From Mangifera indica (lineage: Eukaryota; Streptophyta; Magnoliopsida; Sapindales; Anacardiaceae), in NCBI RefSeq assembly GCF_011075055.1, contig NC_058154.1, forward strand, positions 5,133,501-5,197,500: 64,000 nt of DNA. The letters run 5' to 3'. Numbering within the stretch: position 1 is the stretch's first letter; the number at the start of each line of letters is the position of its first letter. The position numbers and the translations under genes are program-made. Shown here in pieces: positions 34,411-46,162 of the stretch. The notes below the pieces were generated by a model. The model was given only the letters and a program-made list of their open reading frames with translations. It was not told the DNA's origin and searched no databases.

Positions 34411-36770
34411 TGTAATGTCTTTCTCTAAATACATACCCCTACCTAGAAAAGGTATCCAAAGAGATATGCTAACTTGAGACTTTCACAGTTAGACTCGCAT
34501 CAAAGATAATAAACATGCATCATAAATTATTCACTCCCACAATCCTTAAAAGTGTAATAAATTACATTAACCAAGATACCAGTCCTAGTGTCTAAAATCT
34601 AAAATCATAAAATAAAGTACACAAATATCATAGATAAACTCAAACACATAAATACGGCCCAACTTGTAAAATGATCAAAATGCCCTTATCTCAAGCTAAT
34701 CCACTGGATTCCCTGTTACTACCATGCAACTCCTTAAACTTACCTATAAAACCATAAGGGAACACAGTGAATGAAACACATTCAATAAGTAAGTGACCTC
34801 AAAATATTCAATAAATGTATATGTATCACAATTAATCTTAATCTCATATAAGTCCTTTGATCAATTTCTCTATGGTATCACAAATGTTTCTCTAGCATCC
34901 CTGATGCCCATAGAATCATCTTGGTACCAAGCACCTAATCCTCAGTGGCATTGTCATCCTTGATGACTAATGCCAAACAATGTACGTCAGTATCTTGGAC
35001 ACCTAGTAAAAGCACGAGACATCCTAGATATCAATCATAAGGTGCACTAAATACAAATATCACAAGGGAACAAGACCCAAGCTTTTCCCAAAATCATATA
35101 AACATCCTAGATATTCAAAAGCCTAGCATCAGTGCATGCATGAGCATCCCAAATGCTAAGGTGCACTATGTTAGTGCATAGTCATCCAAAAATATTAAGG
35201 CCATACAGACTAGCCCTATTACATTCCTGACCATACTACACACAACTTGGTGGTATAATTACACTACACATAACTCAATGATATGTCATATTACACACAA
35301 TTTAGTGACAAGTCATAAAATCATAGCATATCATTTCTAGTTTTTTACTTGAAACTGCTCTAATCAAGGTTTGTGCCTTTATCCACATAATTGACAAATT
35401 TCCTTTGTGCCATCTTTCACATAGTCTAATACATTTATTCAATATTAACCTCATATTGCCTTCGTTATGACCTTAATCCATATTTTACAATCATTCATTC
35501 CTTATAGGGATAAATTAGTCATTTCTAAACTCATATAGTCACATAATAACTTCATATACTCTTTATGTACCTCACCTGTCTTTATTTCCAAATTTTCCCA
35601 AAAGTACACAAATATGTATCCTATACACACGAAGGTGTGTAACTTCATCATACAGACATGCAAACCATGCACATGCGTGTGTATCTTTAGAGTAAGGCAC
35701 ATGACTATGTGCCTCATACCAAATGGAGATGTGTCCATTACCAATTCAACATCCCGTGGTTGTGTCAATGACACATGGGTGTGTGTCACAAAATTTTAGA
35801 ATTTCATCTTTGTTCTTTTCTTCATTTTCTAGCTACATGCCATCATTACAAAACATATAATCATACCAAAAATGTCTTTAACACAATCCTAAATCAATAA
35901 CAGTGTCTCATACATCATAATCCTCTAGTTATGGTCTTTATTTAACCATACTTTCCATATTCAGTTTACAATTATTTTCCACAAAATCCATGGCAAAGTC
36001 AATATATGTAACCACGATAATAGCGAACACAATCAACCCTCTTTCCTCAAGCTAATGCATAATCATGAAGACTTCTAACATGTATTCTGCTAACCAACAT
36101 AATACATAAACACATCACATTCATAGGCTTCCATATCAACCAATCAATACCAATTTCGAAAGTAACACATATAATTAAATGTTTAACATACAAATTAATT
36201 ACTACCACACCCAATTCGCATCATACTAATTTGTTTAATAAATTATCATTCCACAATAACCAAATCATTCATAGGGGAAAAAGGAATCGTTTACTTACCT
36301 TTCCTCTGGAAAATCAATAGTCCTCATGTGGCTTGATTAATCCCTCAAACTCTCCTCCCTGCGTCCCAAGCCTCAAAATCTTCATCTTAACTTTCTATTC
36401 TCTTTTTAAAATTTTGAGAATTGGGTAGTAATCACGAGCCAAACGGGTCTAAGTTTTTTTATTTTTATTTTTTAAAATCATGATACACAGGCATGCACTG
36501 TTCTCACACCTGTATGTATGTCATTACCCATTAATGAAACTTGCTAAAATCCCCCCAAAATGTATCCTTATCCAAAATTTAAATGCACTAACCATGCATG
36601 GGCATAATGCATAAGTGTGTACCTACTTATACACAAGCATGTATCATAGGTGTGCATGTCATCCACACTTCACCAATTATCAAACATCAAATGGGAAAAA
36701 CTGTTTTGCCCTTGCCATTAAACATATGAATGTGTGGCCTTCTTACATAGCCATGTAAGCCTACAAGACA
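34411..36770 (-). mobile_element. Second gypsy-type element (G2), 5' LTR
   Basis: On the plus strand it opens TGTAATGTCTTTC at 34411, next to a minus-strand primer site. It contains the long segment also present at 32060-33670 (for example ACAGACTAGCCCTA and CTTTGTGCCATCTTTCACATA). The far end is unclear; similarity to the left copy fades at about 36770. Almost no internal region is left beyond the primer site. ORFs 35502-35789 and 35614-35799 are in the LTR. Confidence 0.65.
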
Positions 36771-37778
36771 TAGGGATTAAGATTATAGGTTAGTAAATGA
36801 GTGCCCATGACCTAGGCATACCCATAAATAGGGTAAATTCTATCAATTAGTGTACTTAGATTGAAAGATATATTATTGCTAGGATTGTGGGTCTATCGAT
36901 TGGTTAGGGCTTGTGTAACACCCCACCTTCAATATTATTGTGTCTCGCTTGCAAGTGAATGAGCCATCAAGTAATATAATAGATATCAATCCCACATGGA
37001 TTGGGAGCTAACTACTAGTTTATATTATAACTTATATTAGCTAGGGCAATCAAATTTAATGCTAAATTAAATATTAATTAAATTAATTTAATGCTACAAA
37101 TTAAATAAATGATCTTTCCTATCTATTCAATGTTATCAATCTTACATAACTAATAAGTTTTGCAATTTTAAGTAACTAATGATTTTGATGTACTTTGATG
37201 GTTGATTTTCCTATTTTACCTAATTTCTCTTTCGAGGTGGATTAAGTGTGTAAATATTAAAGGAATACCGACTTCTGTGGTACTCGGTTAATATAAACTC
37301 ATTAAGCTTTATGACAATCAATGAATCTACAAGAATTCTAATATATTTCTAGACTTAGATTTCCAAGTTTAACGATTGCATAAACTAGTTATGTACCTAT
37401 CTTTTGATAACTTACATTAACTTGCAAACATATATGATACTGGCCATTAACATCACACAAAAATTTAATTCCCAATCATTATATCAAAAGCAACATCATA
37501 AATTTATTGAATAAATAATAAAAACAACTACATAGTTATGGGGATCGAAAAACCCCTCTTAATCCCTACAAAATATATTTAGCCATTCATATTAATATAA
37601 AAAACACAGATTAATAATTCAAAATAATTCAGAATGCTTAAATGAATAAGATTAATAATTCATAATGCTTAAATGAATAAGATGAAGATATGCAATCCTA
37701 GTACAACATTCAAGCTTGATCTTTTTCTTGATTTTTAATGAAATCTCCAAGTCTTAACCTTTACTAGAGGCCAATCTT
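36771..37778 (-). mobile_element. Unclassified LTR-like remnants (possible Athila-type)
   Basis: 36780-36915 shares GTCTATCGATTGGTTAGGGCTT with the debris near 43600-43750. The remainder, read on the minus strand, has the overall build of an Athila-type LTR (phrases such as TCGATCCCC near 37545 and ATGTGGGATTGATATC near 36990) but does not align closely with 17701-18835. A short tandem duplication ending TGCTTAAATGAATAAGAT lies at about 37608-37682. No coding sequence recognised. Confidence 0.35.
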
Positions 37779-37883
37779 GATTTCTATTTGGATTCAACCC
37801 AAATCTAGATACTACTGACTCGATAGAGAGCTTATGAGTCACACACATAAAGGGGTTAATTAGAATTCAAAGGTAAGGATTAT
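37779..37883 (+). mobile_element. Copia LTR (B family), left part of split copy
   Basis: GATTCAACCCAAATCTAGAT and GATAGAGAGCTTATGAGTCAC match LTR B near 6520-6580. It stops at 37883, where a solo gypsy LTR is inserted, and continues at 40321. Confidence 0.75.
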
Positions 37884-40320
37884 TATTACACCCACTTCTA
37901 AAAGTACTACTTTTTGGAGGAAAACATTAGTGAATTGTCTATTTTAAGCATGCATTTAATATAAAACATTTAATAAACTCAAGAGCATTTGAATAAAACC
38001 TCAATTATTAAACTTTATAAAATTACTAAAATACCCTGTCAAAACCAAATTGGAAACGTTCAAAAGATGTTTAATTTCAGAAACACAAACTAGAAACTAT
38101 AGTATGTATAGTCAAAGACAACCATAAAAATCATTATGAAATAAAACTGGGAAAACTAAAATGATTGAAATGCCCTCATAGCTTTACGCCCACTAATTGT
38201 CACTCGTCCTATAGCCATCATGATTATCTATACTTGCACATATGAAAGTAGGAGAGTTAGTGATAATACACTTAATAAGTAGGAGACTTTACTAATAACT
38301 TTTACTAAAATCCCCAAAAAACCCTTAAACTCAACCTATGCTAACTCTATCATCTAGAGTTCACATTAAACTCCTTTGAGGTTGATGGTGGGTCTTTTAT
38401 CCTGTTTTTGTGCTCATACTATCCTTTAGGAACTATCTAGGTTATATATCATAACTCTTGAGTCGAACTATATCTCACTCAATCATTAAAGAACCACTCC
38501 CTCAAATTTCTATTTTGCATGACCATGTTAAACTTGATAAAATTATCTGAATCTGAAAGTTCTAATTGTAACTATATACTAGGCTGATCAGTTCGAATTT
38601 AATAAATGAATCTAACACCTTGGCCATGTGAGTTATCTTTTTATTATATTACTAGGACTATATCTTAGTTAGGCTTTACTATGAGCAAATACCATACTAT
38701 GGGTATGGTGTCCTACTATGAACGTACCATACTACGAGCAGTGTAGTGAATATATACTCATAGTGCCCCCTCGTAACAACCCTATGATATCTAGCATGCA
38801 TGCATCTTGAGCCTTAACTAACTCCGACTCACTCTTTCTTCCACCTAATAGTATATCTAGTGCTACACTATGGCTTAACGTTTGGCATGTAGGGTACTAC
38901 TACGTACTCAGAATGTCTACGTTATCACTTGGGACGACCTATAAATTCTCAACCTAATTCCTTTTCACTTTTTTTTTATTATGCTTTACACATACGAGTG
39001 TGTGTCTATGGACACAAGGAGGTTGTCTCTTTATTTCTAGGCACACAACTACTCTTCATGGCATTTCCCCATATGTTTATTTTCTTACACATATGAGTGT
39101 GTGCCTTTGTTAACATAGGTATGTGCCCCTTTAGCTATTTGTTTTAATTTTTGTTTTTATTCCTTTCTAGATCATAATACTTCTTAGGGGTATTCTAGTC
39201 ATTTCACCCTTACATGATTATGCTAATGTTATACATAGGAAGTCCATGTGTCTTAGTTGACCACTAATTGGTTAACAATATATGACAGTTACGAAATACC
39301 ATAAACTTGACTTGAAAGACGTAGTTTATGCACACACGTGTGTGTCTCGTACCACACAGTTGTGTGGCAAATGTAAACAGTATATCGAGAAGATTTAATT
39401 TTGATCCCTACTTTATTTTTTTTTTTTTATGTTCATCCACTGTCTACATAGTCTTGGCACATAATAATAACCAACACATTAATCCTAAACCAGTTATAAA
39501 CACATTTAATTTTCTATATAACCATTAAGGACCAAATCAAAACAATATGAATCTATACCACAGGCATCACAGTGAATATCCACAAATACCCCTTTTTCTC
39601 AATATCTCTAGTGTCATTCACAATATCTATAAATCATCATCATCTTTAGCCTCTAATATGCTAATTAAACTAAATGTGGCATCAAACTAGGATAACTCAT
39701 AAATTAACATATTCCATCATCATATAATCTTAACAAAAACATGATCAACCATGCATCTTATCAATTCCATCAATCAAAACATGATATAATGCTTTAATCT
39801 CATAACAATGGTGATCATATTGCATAACCATAAATCACATAAAACATTGGCAAGTCCTAATTACCTTAATTCGCATAAAACTAAACACATAGACAAGTTT
39901 CCTCTTCACTTCTTTTCTCACCACCACATTACCAAAAACAATCTATTGATGCTACTACACAAAGGCCAAATGATCATATTAGAAAACCCTATCTTCCTCT
40001 CTCTATTTTATGTGTTTAAGGATTGGGATAATAATCCCTAAAATGTAGTGATCATGCCTTTTATATAAATTGAATTCACATTTAGCACACAAAAGCGTGT
40101 GTTTAAGGTACATGGCTATGTCATTTAAATTTAAAATTTACATAGAATCATCTTATCCGATTGACATGACAATGACATATGCAGATAACCTTGCTATACA
40201 TGGTCATATGTCTCAAAAAACTCACACTTTGACTTTCAAATCAAAATTACTCAAACATATATTTAATAAACTCTCACTTAAAAAGTGTTTTGACCTTGAG
40301 ACGTACCTACAGGTGTTACA
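37884..40320 (-). mobile_element. Solo gypsy-type LTR inserted in copia LTR
   Basis: 2437 bp. On the plus strand it runs from TATTACACCCACTTC (a mutated TGTTACACCC start) to GGTGTTACA. Flanks are ATTAT (37879-37883) and ATTGT (40321-40325), a 5 bp target-site duplication with one mismatch, and the interrupted copia LTR continues in register on both sides. No internal region or second LTR is present, so it is a solo LTR. Distantly similar in layout to LTR G1 but without the 190 bp array. Several ORFs (39328-40348) are inside it and are not genes. Confidence 0.8.
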
Positions 40321-41028
40321 ATTGTTTGTCAACAATCATGGTGTTTAGGGATGAAAAAGAGATCGTGAATGGACTGGGTGTACCCTTTAGGGTTAAAATG
40401 CCCAATTTGACCATGCCTTAACCAAGTGCATAACCATGCATAGTGTATGCTAGTCATGCACTTAGTAGGATGAGGTGTCGATCAATCTATTAAGTTGTAC
40501 TGGCCAACACCATATGAAAAATGATATATTGGTCGTGTATGTCCTTTGAGCTAGTTGGCATATGGTATTGTGAAGAGTCATGCACATGCAAGTTTCCCAA
40601 TCGTGCTTGGATTCTTACACATATGTATATAAGGCATGTTTTCATGAAAAATTATACACATCACATAGAATACATAAGCTTTAGCCACTATAAGTTTCTA
40701 TGTCTCTTTCCTTATCCCGTGAACATAAAGTTTCTATTCAAGAGCTCTAGCAGCCTCTTTGCTTGGATTTGTCTTTTTGTGTTCGTGATCCATATGGATA
40801 CTAAGACATTGCCTCTTGAGGGTAGGATAGTGTATTGTCTCATGTTGTGTGAAGTCTTGAATGAGCCATCAACACAAGTATAACTTTAAAACACCATATG
40901 TGTGTTTTGCATGTTTATGAATTATATGTATAAAACAGGTACCCTGGTTTAGGCTTTTAAGATTGTTTTAATTTTAAATTTTTAAATTATGTTACGCTTC
41001 TAGTTATCGGCGTCCTAAAAACCCTACA
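40321..41028 (+). mobile_element. Copia LTR (B family), right part of split copy
   Basis: Matches LTR A near 560-150 (read on minus) and LTR B near 7260-7518, with the same end (CGGCGTCCTAAAA to CCCTACA). The 120-codon ORF 40521-40883 lies wholly within it and is taken as chance. It is joined at 41028 to the end of another copia pol. Confidence 0.75.
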
Positions 41029-41299
41029 TTGTCCGATAACCATGTTATGTGACAGTACTAGTGTTATTACACAAGTAAAGGAACCAAGGGCGTATCAAAA
41101 GTCTAAACATATTCAACAAAAATATCATATTTTAAGAGAATTGATTGGAACTAGAGAGATATTAATAAATAAGACACCGTCAGCAAAGAATGTTGTTGAA
41201 CCACTAACTAAGATGATGACATTGAAGCAGTTAGACCATCATCTTAAGAAGATAAGTATGAGATACAACAACAAATGACTCTAATACAAGTGGGAGTTT
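41029..41299 (+). pseudogene. Copia RNase H C-terminal fragment
   Basis: The open stretch 41042-41278 contains CDSTSVITQVKEPR, KHIQQKYHILRELI and a VVEPLTKMM end, the standard C-terminus of copia RNase H. It ends in a stop at 41276-41278, followed by a polypurine tract (AAGTGGGAG, 41288-41296) and an LTR start at 41300. The rest of the element is missing upstream, where copia LTR sequence abuts. The reading frame itself shows no stop. Confidence 0.85.
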
Positions 41300-41411
41300 T
41301 GTTAATGTATACTCTAGGAACCATTTGTGTTGTCAGTTTCAAGGCATTTTATCTTGTCTATATATGTAATCACCGTTTCTTTTATTTGCATTAATATAAA
41401 GTATGTATGTG

Positions 41412-41430
41412 AACTATCTAGATAATTCAC

Positions 41431-41474
<44 letters not shown>

Positions 41475-41493
41475 GTGAATTATCTAGATAGTT
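41412..41493. repeat. 82 bp perfect palindrome with TA core
   Basis: Arms of 23 bases, AACTATCTAGATAATTC... at 41412-41434 and its exact reverse complement at 41471-41493, flank a TA run (41435-41470). The TA run is self-complementary, so the full 82 bases can form one hairpin or cruciform. A further TA run follows at about 41494-41512. Confidence 0.95.
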
Positions 41494-42585
41494 TATATAT
41501 ATATATATATATAAAAAAACTGAATAATCGAATTGTTTCCTATGAAGATGATATAAGTTAGGCAATAATATCATATAGTAAACATATTGAATGCCCTTGT
41601 AGAATATCATGGATGATATTAATGTGGATGACGATGATGGTCATGTCATTAGGGTATTAATATGGATTAATAGTTAGTGAACCATTTTTTGAACGTGATC
41701 AATAACAATAAGTTACATGGTCATTAAATCATAGTCAATGACTTATCGTATGATTGTACTAGTATATAAAGTAATCCTTTGATCTGAGATACTATGGTTG
41801 GATCTAATATGGATGCATATGGTGAATAAATATGGTGTTAATCATATTCCATACGAAAGGTCATATTGGTCATGCATTATTGGTATATGGAGATAAATGA
41901 TGATCAAGACAGGATCCGTTGACTTAGAAATATTGGATTCAGAATATCTATTAATTTGACCCAGATCTGATATTCTGAATGAATATCGATAAAATATTGA
42001 AAACCAAAATCTCTAGCCAAAGTATAATGTAAGTCATACAAGGGGTGCTCGTGATGATGTATTTTGAATATATTGATTAACGATTCATAGAGAATCAAAA
42101 TTAGGCTTCTGATGAACTATGAGCCCAAAATCGATTAGGATTGGATAACATAAGGATCTTACCTACACGAAATATACGATTAGGAAATTAGGTTTGATGA
42201 AGTGTTTCTTTATTGTGGTGTAGGAGTTATGGCACATTGTTAGATGTTTATCATAGTCATTGATTTTTTAGATACATTTTTCAATCATTCGAAAATAGGC
42301 TCATAGCTACACTATGGTGAATTTAAAGGTCACAATAATAAACCAAGCATTTTGAGAGTGAAAGTTGATTATTTAGGGTTGGTTAGCACCTTTCGAAGGA
42401 AAATAAAATAAAAATCATATAAAGTATTATAAGGGTGCACAGGTAATATTTTAAAAGTTAAAATGTTATTGAGATGAAATTAGGGTGGTTAAAGTATATG
42501 ATTAATATAAATGCATGGTCATAGTTTAAATTGAGAATTTAAAGGAAACCAAATAACAATTCCATAATTATTAATTAGCCATCAC

Positions 42586-42594
42586 TATATAAAT
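42586..42594 (+). promoter_or_regulatory. TATA box in copia LTR
   Basis: TATATAAAT, about 1290 bp into the LTR, followed 50-90 bases later by a CT-rich segment as in many plant LTR promoters. Pattern only. Confidence 0.45.
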
Positions 42595-42840
42595 GGGCGT
42601 TTAGCTCATTTTATACACACTTAGTTCATTTTAACTAAAATTTTCTCTCACAAGCATAAAAACCTCTCTCTTCTTTCTACACCTCACGGGTTTGGTGGCT
42701 TCTAGTTTGGTTAGTGCATAACTTTGGAGGCTTTTCACTTAAGAGGTTAATCTCTATCATCTCCATCAAAGAAGAAAGTTAGAAGTAGGTAAAATCCTAA
42801 ACTTTCCTTGCTTACTTTCATTTATGCTTTGATTCTTGCT

Positions 42841-44582
42841 TGATTTTAGCATGCATGTCATTTTTGCATCACTTTCTTCTTACCATTCTTACAAAAAACA
42901 GTCGAAGAAACGTTCACGAACTCATCCAAGATTCAAGGATAACAAACTAACAAGAAGATTATATCAAACAACCAAGAAAATCCAACCAAGATGCAATAAC
43001 TTGAGGGAAAAAGCTTGCCTTACTTACCTAAATTTTTAGCCACATTACAACACCGATAATGGATTACTGGAGATACAAAACATGATATCTACATTCAGAA
43101 TGAAGAACAATGATTGTTCTACCCATAGTCTAAAACTCAAAGCAATCCAACAATGGAATTTAGAGAATATGAAAATATCCTACGGACACACACTAAAATT
43201 CTAGGCAGATTGTTTTTCTTCTTTTCTTTGGCTTCTATTTCTTGCTTCTTTTGAGTGCCAATTCTACCTTTCTTTTCTCTTAAATAATATATGTTTTTCT
43301 TTTCCAATTAAGGTTGCCAAACCAAAGTACCCTAAAGCTTAGGTGAAAAATGGCTTATATAAGCCACTAATCTTAAGGTACTTAGGACTTCTAACTAATG
43401 AAGTCTCTTATGCTTTTTAACTAATTGAAATCTATCTTTTAGGATTTATTTATACGGATCAGCTTTTAGGCCTAAACAAAACTTCTATATATGATTTTGG
43501 CCCAATAAAAATAATACTTTCAATTTTGACCCGATTCAGGATTGAAAGTTTCAGAAAAGACATTAATACCCTTAGGTTTTACTTAAGGGTATTATAGCTT
43601 GCTAGTGCATAGAGAGTCTATTGATTGGGGGTCCATTTGCCAAGATTGTGAGTCTGTTGATTAGTAATAGGTAATATATTTGACAAGACCGTGTGTCGTT
43701 GATTGGCAAGGGCTTACGAGAGCATAGTCTATCAATTTTAGTCCTCAGATTAGTCAAGACCGCAAGTTTATCGATTAGCCTTATGAGATTGGACACTGAG
43801 ACTAGAGAGAGATTGCCCAAATAATGGTCACTAGAGTTTGTATGTTGATTCCTTAAGATTCGAGTTAAATATTGATAGCCTCAGATTTGAGACACAAGAT
43901 TGAGATAACCTGGTTTGGTAAAAGGATAAGAAATATATTAAGATTGAGATGGTAGGATAGATTATTTATGCTTATTAAGTTTTATAATCATTTCCTTTTT
44001 TGGCATTTTGCAGGTTACAGAACTAAAAGTGATAGCGACAAGGTGGTAATTTAGTGATAGAGTGGCACGCGAAAGATTGACTCATAGGTGTAGATAGCCT
44101 AAGATAAAGACTATGATATTATGATATAATTATATGATAGATTTGAGTTAAAAATTCTAGTACATAGATTTATGTGATTTAATTTTATATGAGTGGCGAT
44201 GTTTCCATGTATTAGTTTTTATTTTATAATAAAGACTTTGATGAATTATATATGGGATTTATGCACATTGATATAGGGTTCATGGATTTCTTTTGATTAT
44301 CCTGTTCATACATATAAAGATTTTAGTGGCACTTTACCCTGAAATATAGGATATTCAAGGTGGGTTGTTATACGTCATCATTCACAACCATTCATCCTTA
44401 ATAATTAGACATTTTCATGCACTCAAAGCGAAATGGCTATTCTACCCTTTTCAAGGCATAAACATGCATCCACCCTATAATGCAAGACCGTCCTTGCTTA
44501 CAATTAACATACACTCAATTTAATTAACTTTAATTTAGAGAAAAAGACTAAAATAACTGTATAAGTGTTTGTGGGTGTTACA
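42841..44582. mobile_element. LTR debris, at least two fragments
   Basis: No gene recognised. 43044-43600 runs from ATTACAACACC to GGGTATTATA, which may be a short TGTTACA-type LTR. 43600-43850 shares short phrases with 36780-36915 (GATTGG, TAGTCTATCAATTTTAG). The stretch ending GTGGGTGTTACA at 44582 has the end typical of the gypsy LTRs in this window. ORFs 42836-43039 and 43602-43820 have no motif. Confidence 0.4.
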
Positions 44583-45826
44583 AAAACAATGAAAACACAC
44601 TCAAAGTAAATAAAATCAACCAAAAATAAGCAAATCCAAACTATAATTAATTTGTTGTTTTGATTTTTATAGTAAGGATTTTATTTTTTTAAGTTGAAAG
44701 TTGAAAGTTTCTTTATTAATTCGGGTTTAAAATGAATTATGGAAAATGGTAAAAAATAATTACTTTAAATTTAAAGAAACAAAAAACACCATTTTGATTA
44801 ATTGAATTTAAATAAACAAGTTACACTAAAAAGGTAAAAAAATAAAAATAAAAATAGATGCCCTAAAATTTGGATGGTTTTGCGAAATAAATTTGAGAAA
44901 TGGGTTAATTTGATAGTTTTGAGGTATGCAATTGTCCTCTTCAACAGTAAAATACAATTGCATAAACCTAGATGTTGCACATCTAGATGTAAGGATTTTT
45001 GAAGAAAAACTTAATGACATTAGTGGTTACACCTATTTTTGTTTGATAAAATACAAATTTGATCCCTTGCATATGAAAATTAGAAATTTCAATCACCTCA
45101 ATATATTAAAGCAAAGTTTGAGATCTTTACTAGAAAAAATATGACAATATGGTACAACTAGATGTTGTTTTATATAACAAAATTAAATAATAATAAATTA
45201 TTTCACTAATCTATCTTTTATTACTGAGATTATCTTATTTCATTTGTGAGAGAATAAAATATTTCTGGTAATTTTATATTATTAATAGTAATATGGTATA
45301 TAATATAGAAAGTTATATGATTATCAATTTTATCTTATATATTAAAATATTATCAAAGTAATTATATTTTGTTACAATTCTACCTTATTTATTAATTTTT
45401 AAAATAAAAATACTCTTATTTTTTATTAATATAACAAATGATATAAAAAATATTTTAAAATAATTATAAGAAAGATATTTAATAAAATAATATTTTAATA
45501 TTATTTTATTATCTCCAACCAAATATAAAAATTATTTATAACTATTAATTATTATCAAATATAGTAATAATTTAAACATAATAATTTTCTAAATAACCTA
45601 CCTTTACAACAAACATTCATTAATATTTCATTTTTTGTGATAAGAAATTACACAAACCAAGCCCATCAAAAAATTATTAAGATATTTTCATCTAATATAA
45701 CATACAAAACTTAATTTCTTCATTAATCAATTATAATAAGTAAAAAAAACTTAATTCATACTTACCAAAAAAAGAAGTTAATTCATTACTTTTGACTTTG
45801 AAAGACATATTATCTAAGTCATAAAC

Positions 45827-45830
<4 letters not shown>
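44583..45830. other. AT-rich intergenic sequence upstream of the thaumatin-like gene
   Basis: About 1.25 kb of very AT-rich sequence, especially 45150-45780, with no element, LTR end or ORF that I can support. The overlapping ORFs at 44798-45144 have low-complexity translations. It may be the original gene flank. Confidence 0.5.

Positions 45831-45909
<79 letters not shown>
45831..45909 (+). repeat. Compound microsatellite (CT)19 then (AT)17
   Basis: An uninterrupted CT run at 45831-45868 is followed after six bases by an AT run at 45875-45909. It lies about 250-330 bp upstream of the thaumatin-like start codon. CT-rich tracts are common in plant promoters; a role here is only possible. Confidence 0.95.
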
Positions 45910-45913
<4 letters not shown>

Positions 45914-46040
45914 ATTTAATTTTTGAAAATATTCTTTAAATGGTAAAACTATCCTAATAAATTTATTTAAATGGTAACAAATTATAGTACTTTCACATTT
46001 ATGGACATTTATTTCCTAATATCAAATTAATTACCCTTAT

Positions 46041-46127
46041 ATTGCAACACTAATTTTAATCTAATCACACAATATCCGCTTAAATGCCTACATATTGCAA
46101 CACTAGTTTCAATCTAGTCACAAAATA
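46041..46127 (+). repeat. 52 bp-period tandem duplication just upstream of the gene
   Basis: ATTGCAACACTAATTTTAAT at 46041 and ATTGCAACACTAGTTTCAAT at 46093 start two copies that match over about 34 bases, including TCTA.TCACA.AATA. The second ends about 35 bp before the start codon. It may lie in the core promoter or 5' UTR. Confidence 0.85.
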
Positions 46128-46162
46128 GACTGCAAATCATATACACAAAGAATAATTCAGTG

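Larger units (their letters stand above)
41300..42840 (+). mobile_element. Copia 3' LTR, second family
   Basis: Starts TGTTAATGTATACTC right after a polypurine tract. The same family begins at 138 on the minus strand. It includes a TATA box near 42586 and a T/C-rich stretch (42640-42680) like a 5' transcript leader. The end was not found; about 42840 is an estimate. A palindrome lies at 41412-41493. Confidence 0.65.

Noticed and set aside
40521..40883. 120-codon plus-strand ORF as a possible gene
   Set aside because: It lies entirely within a copia LTR that aligns with non-coding LTR sequence elsewhere in the window, and the translation shows no family pattern.
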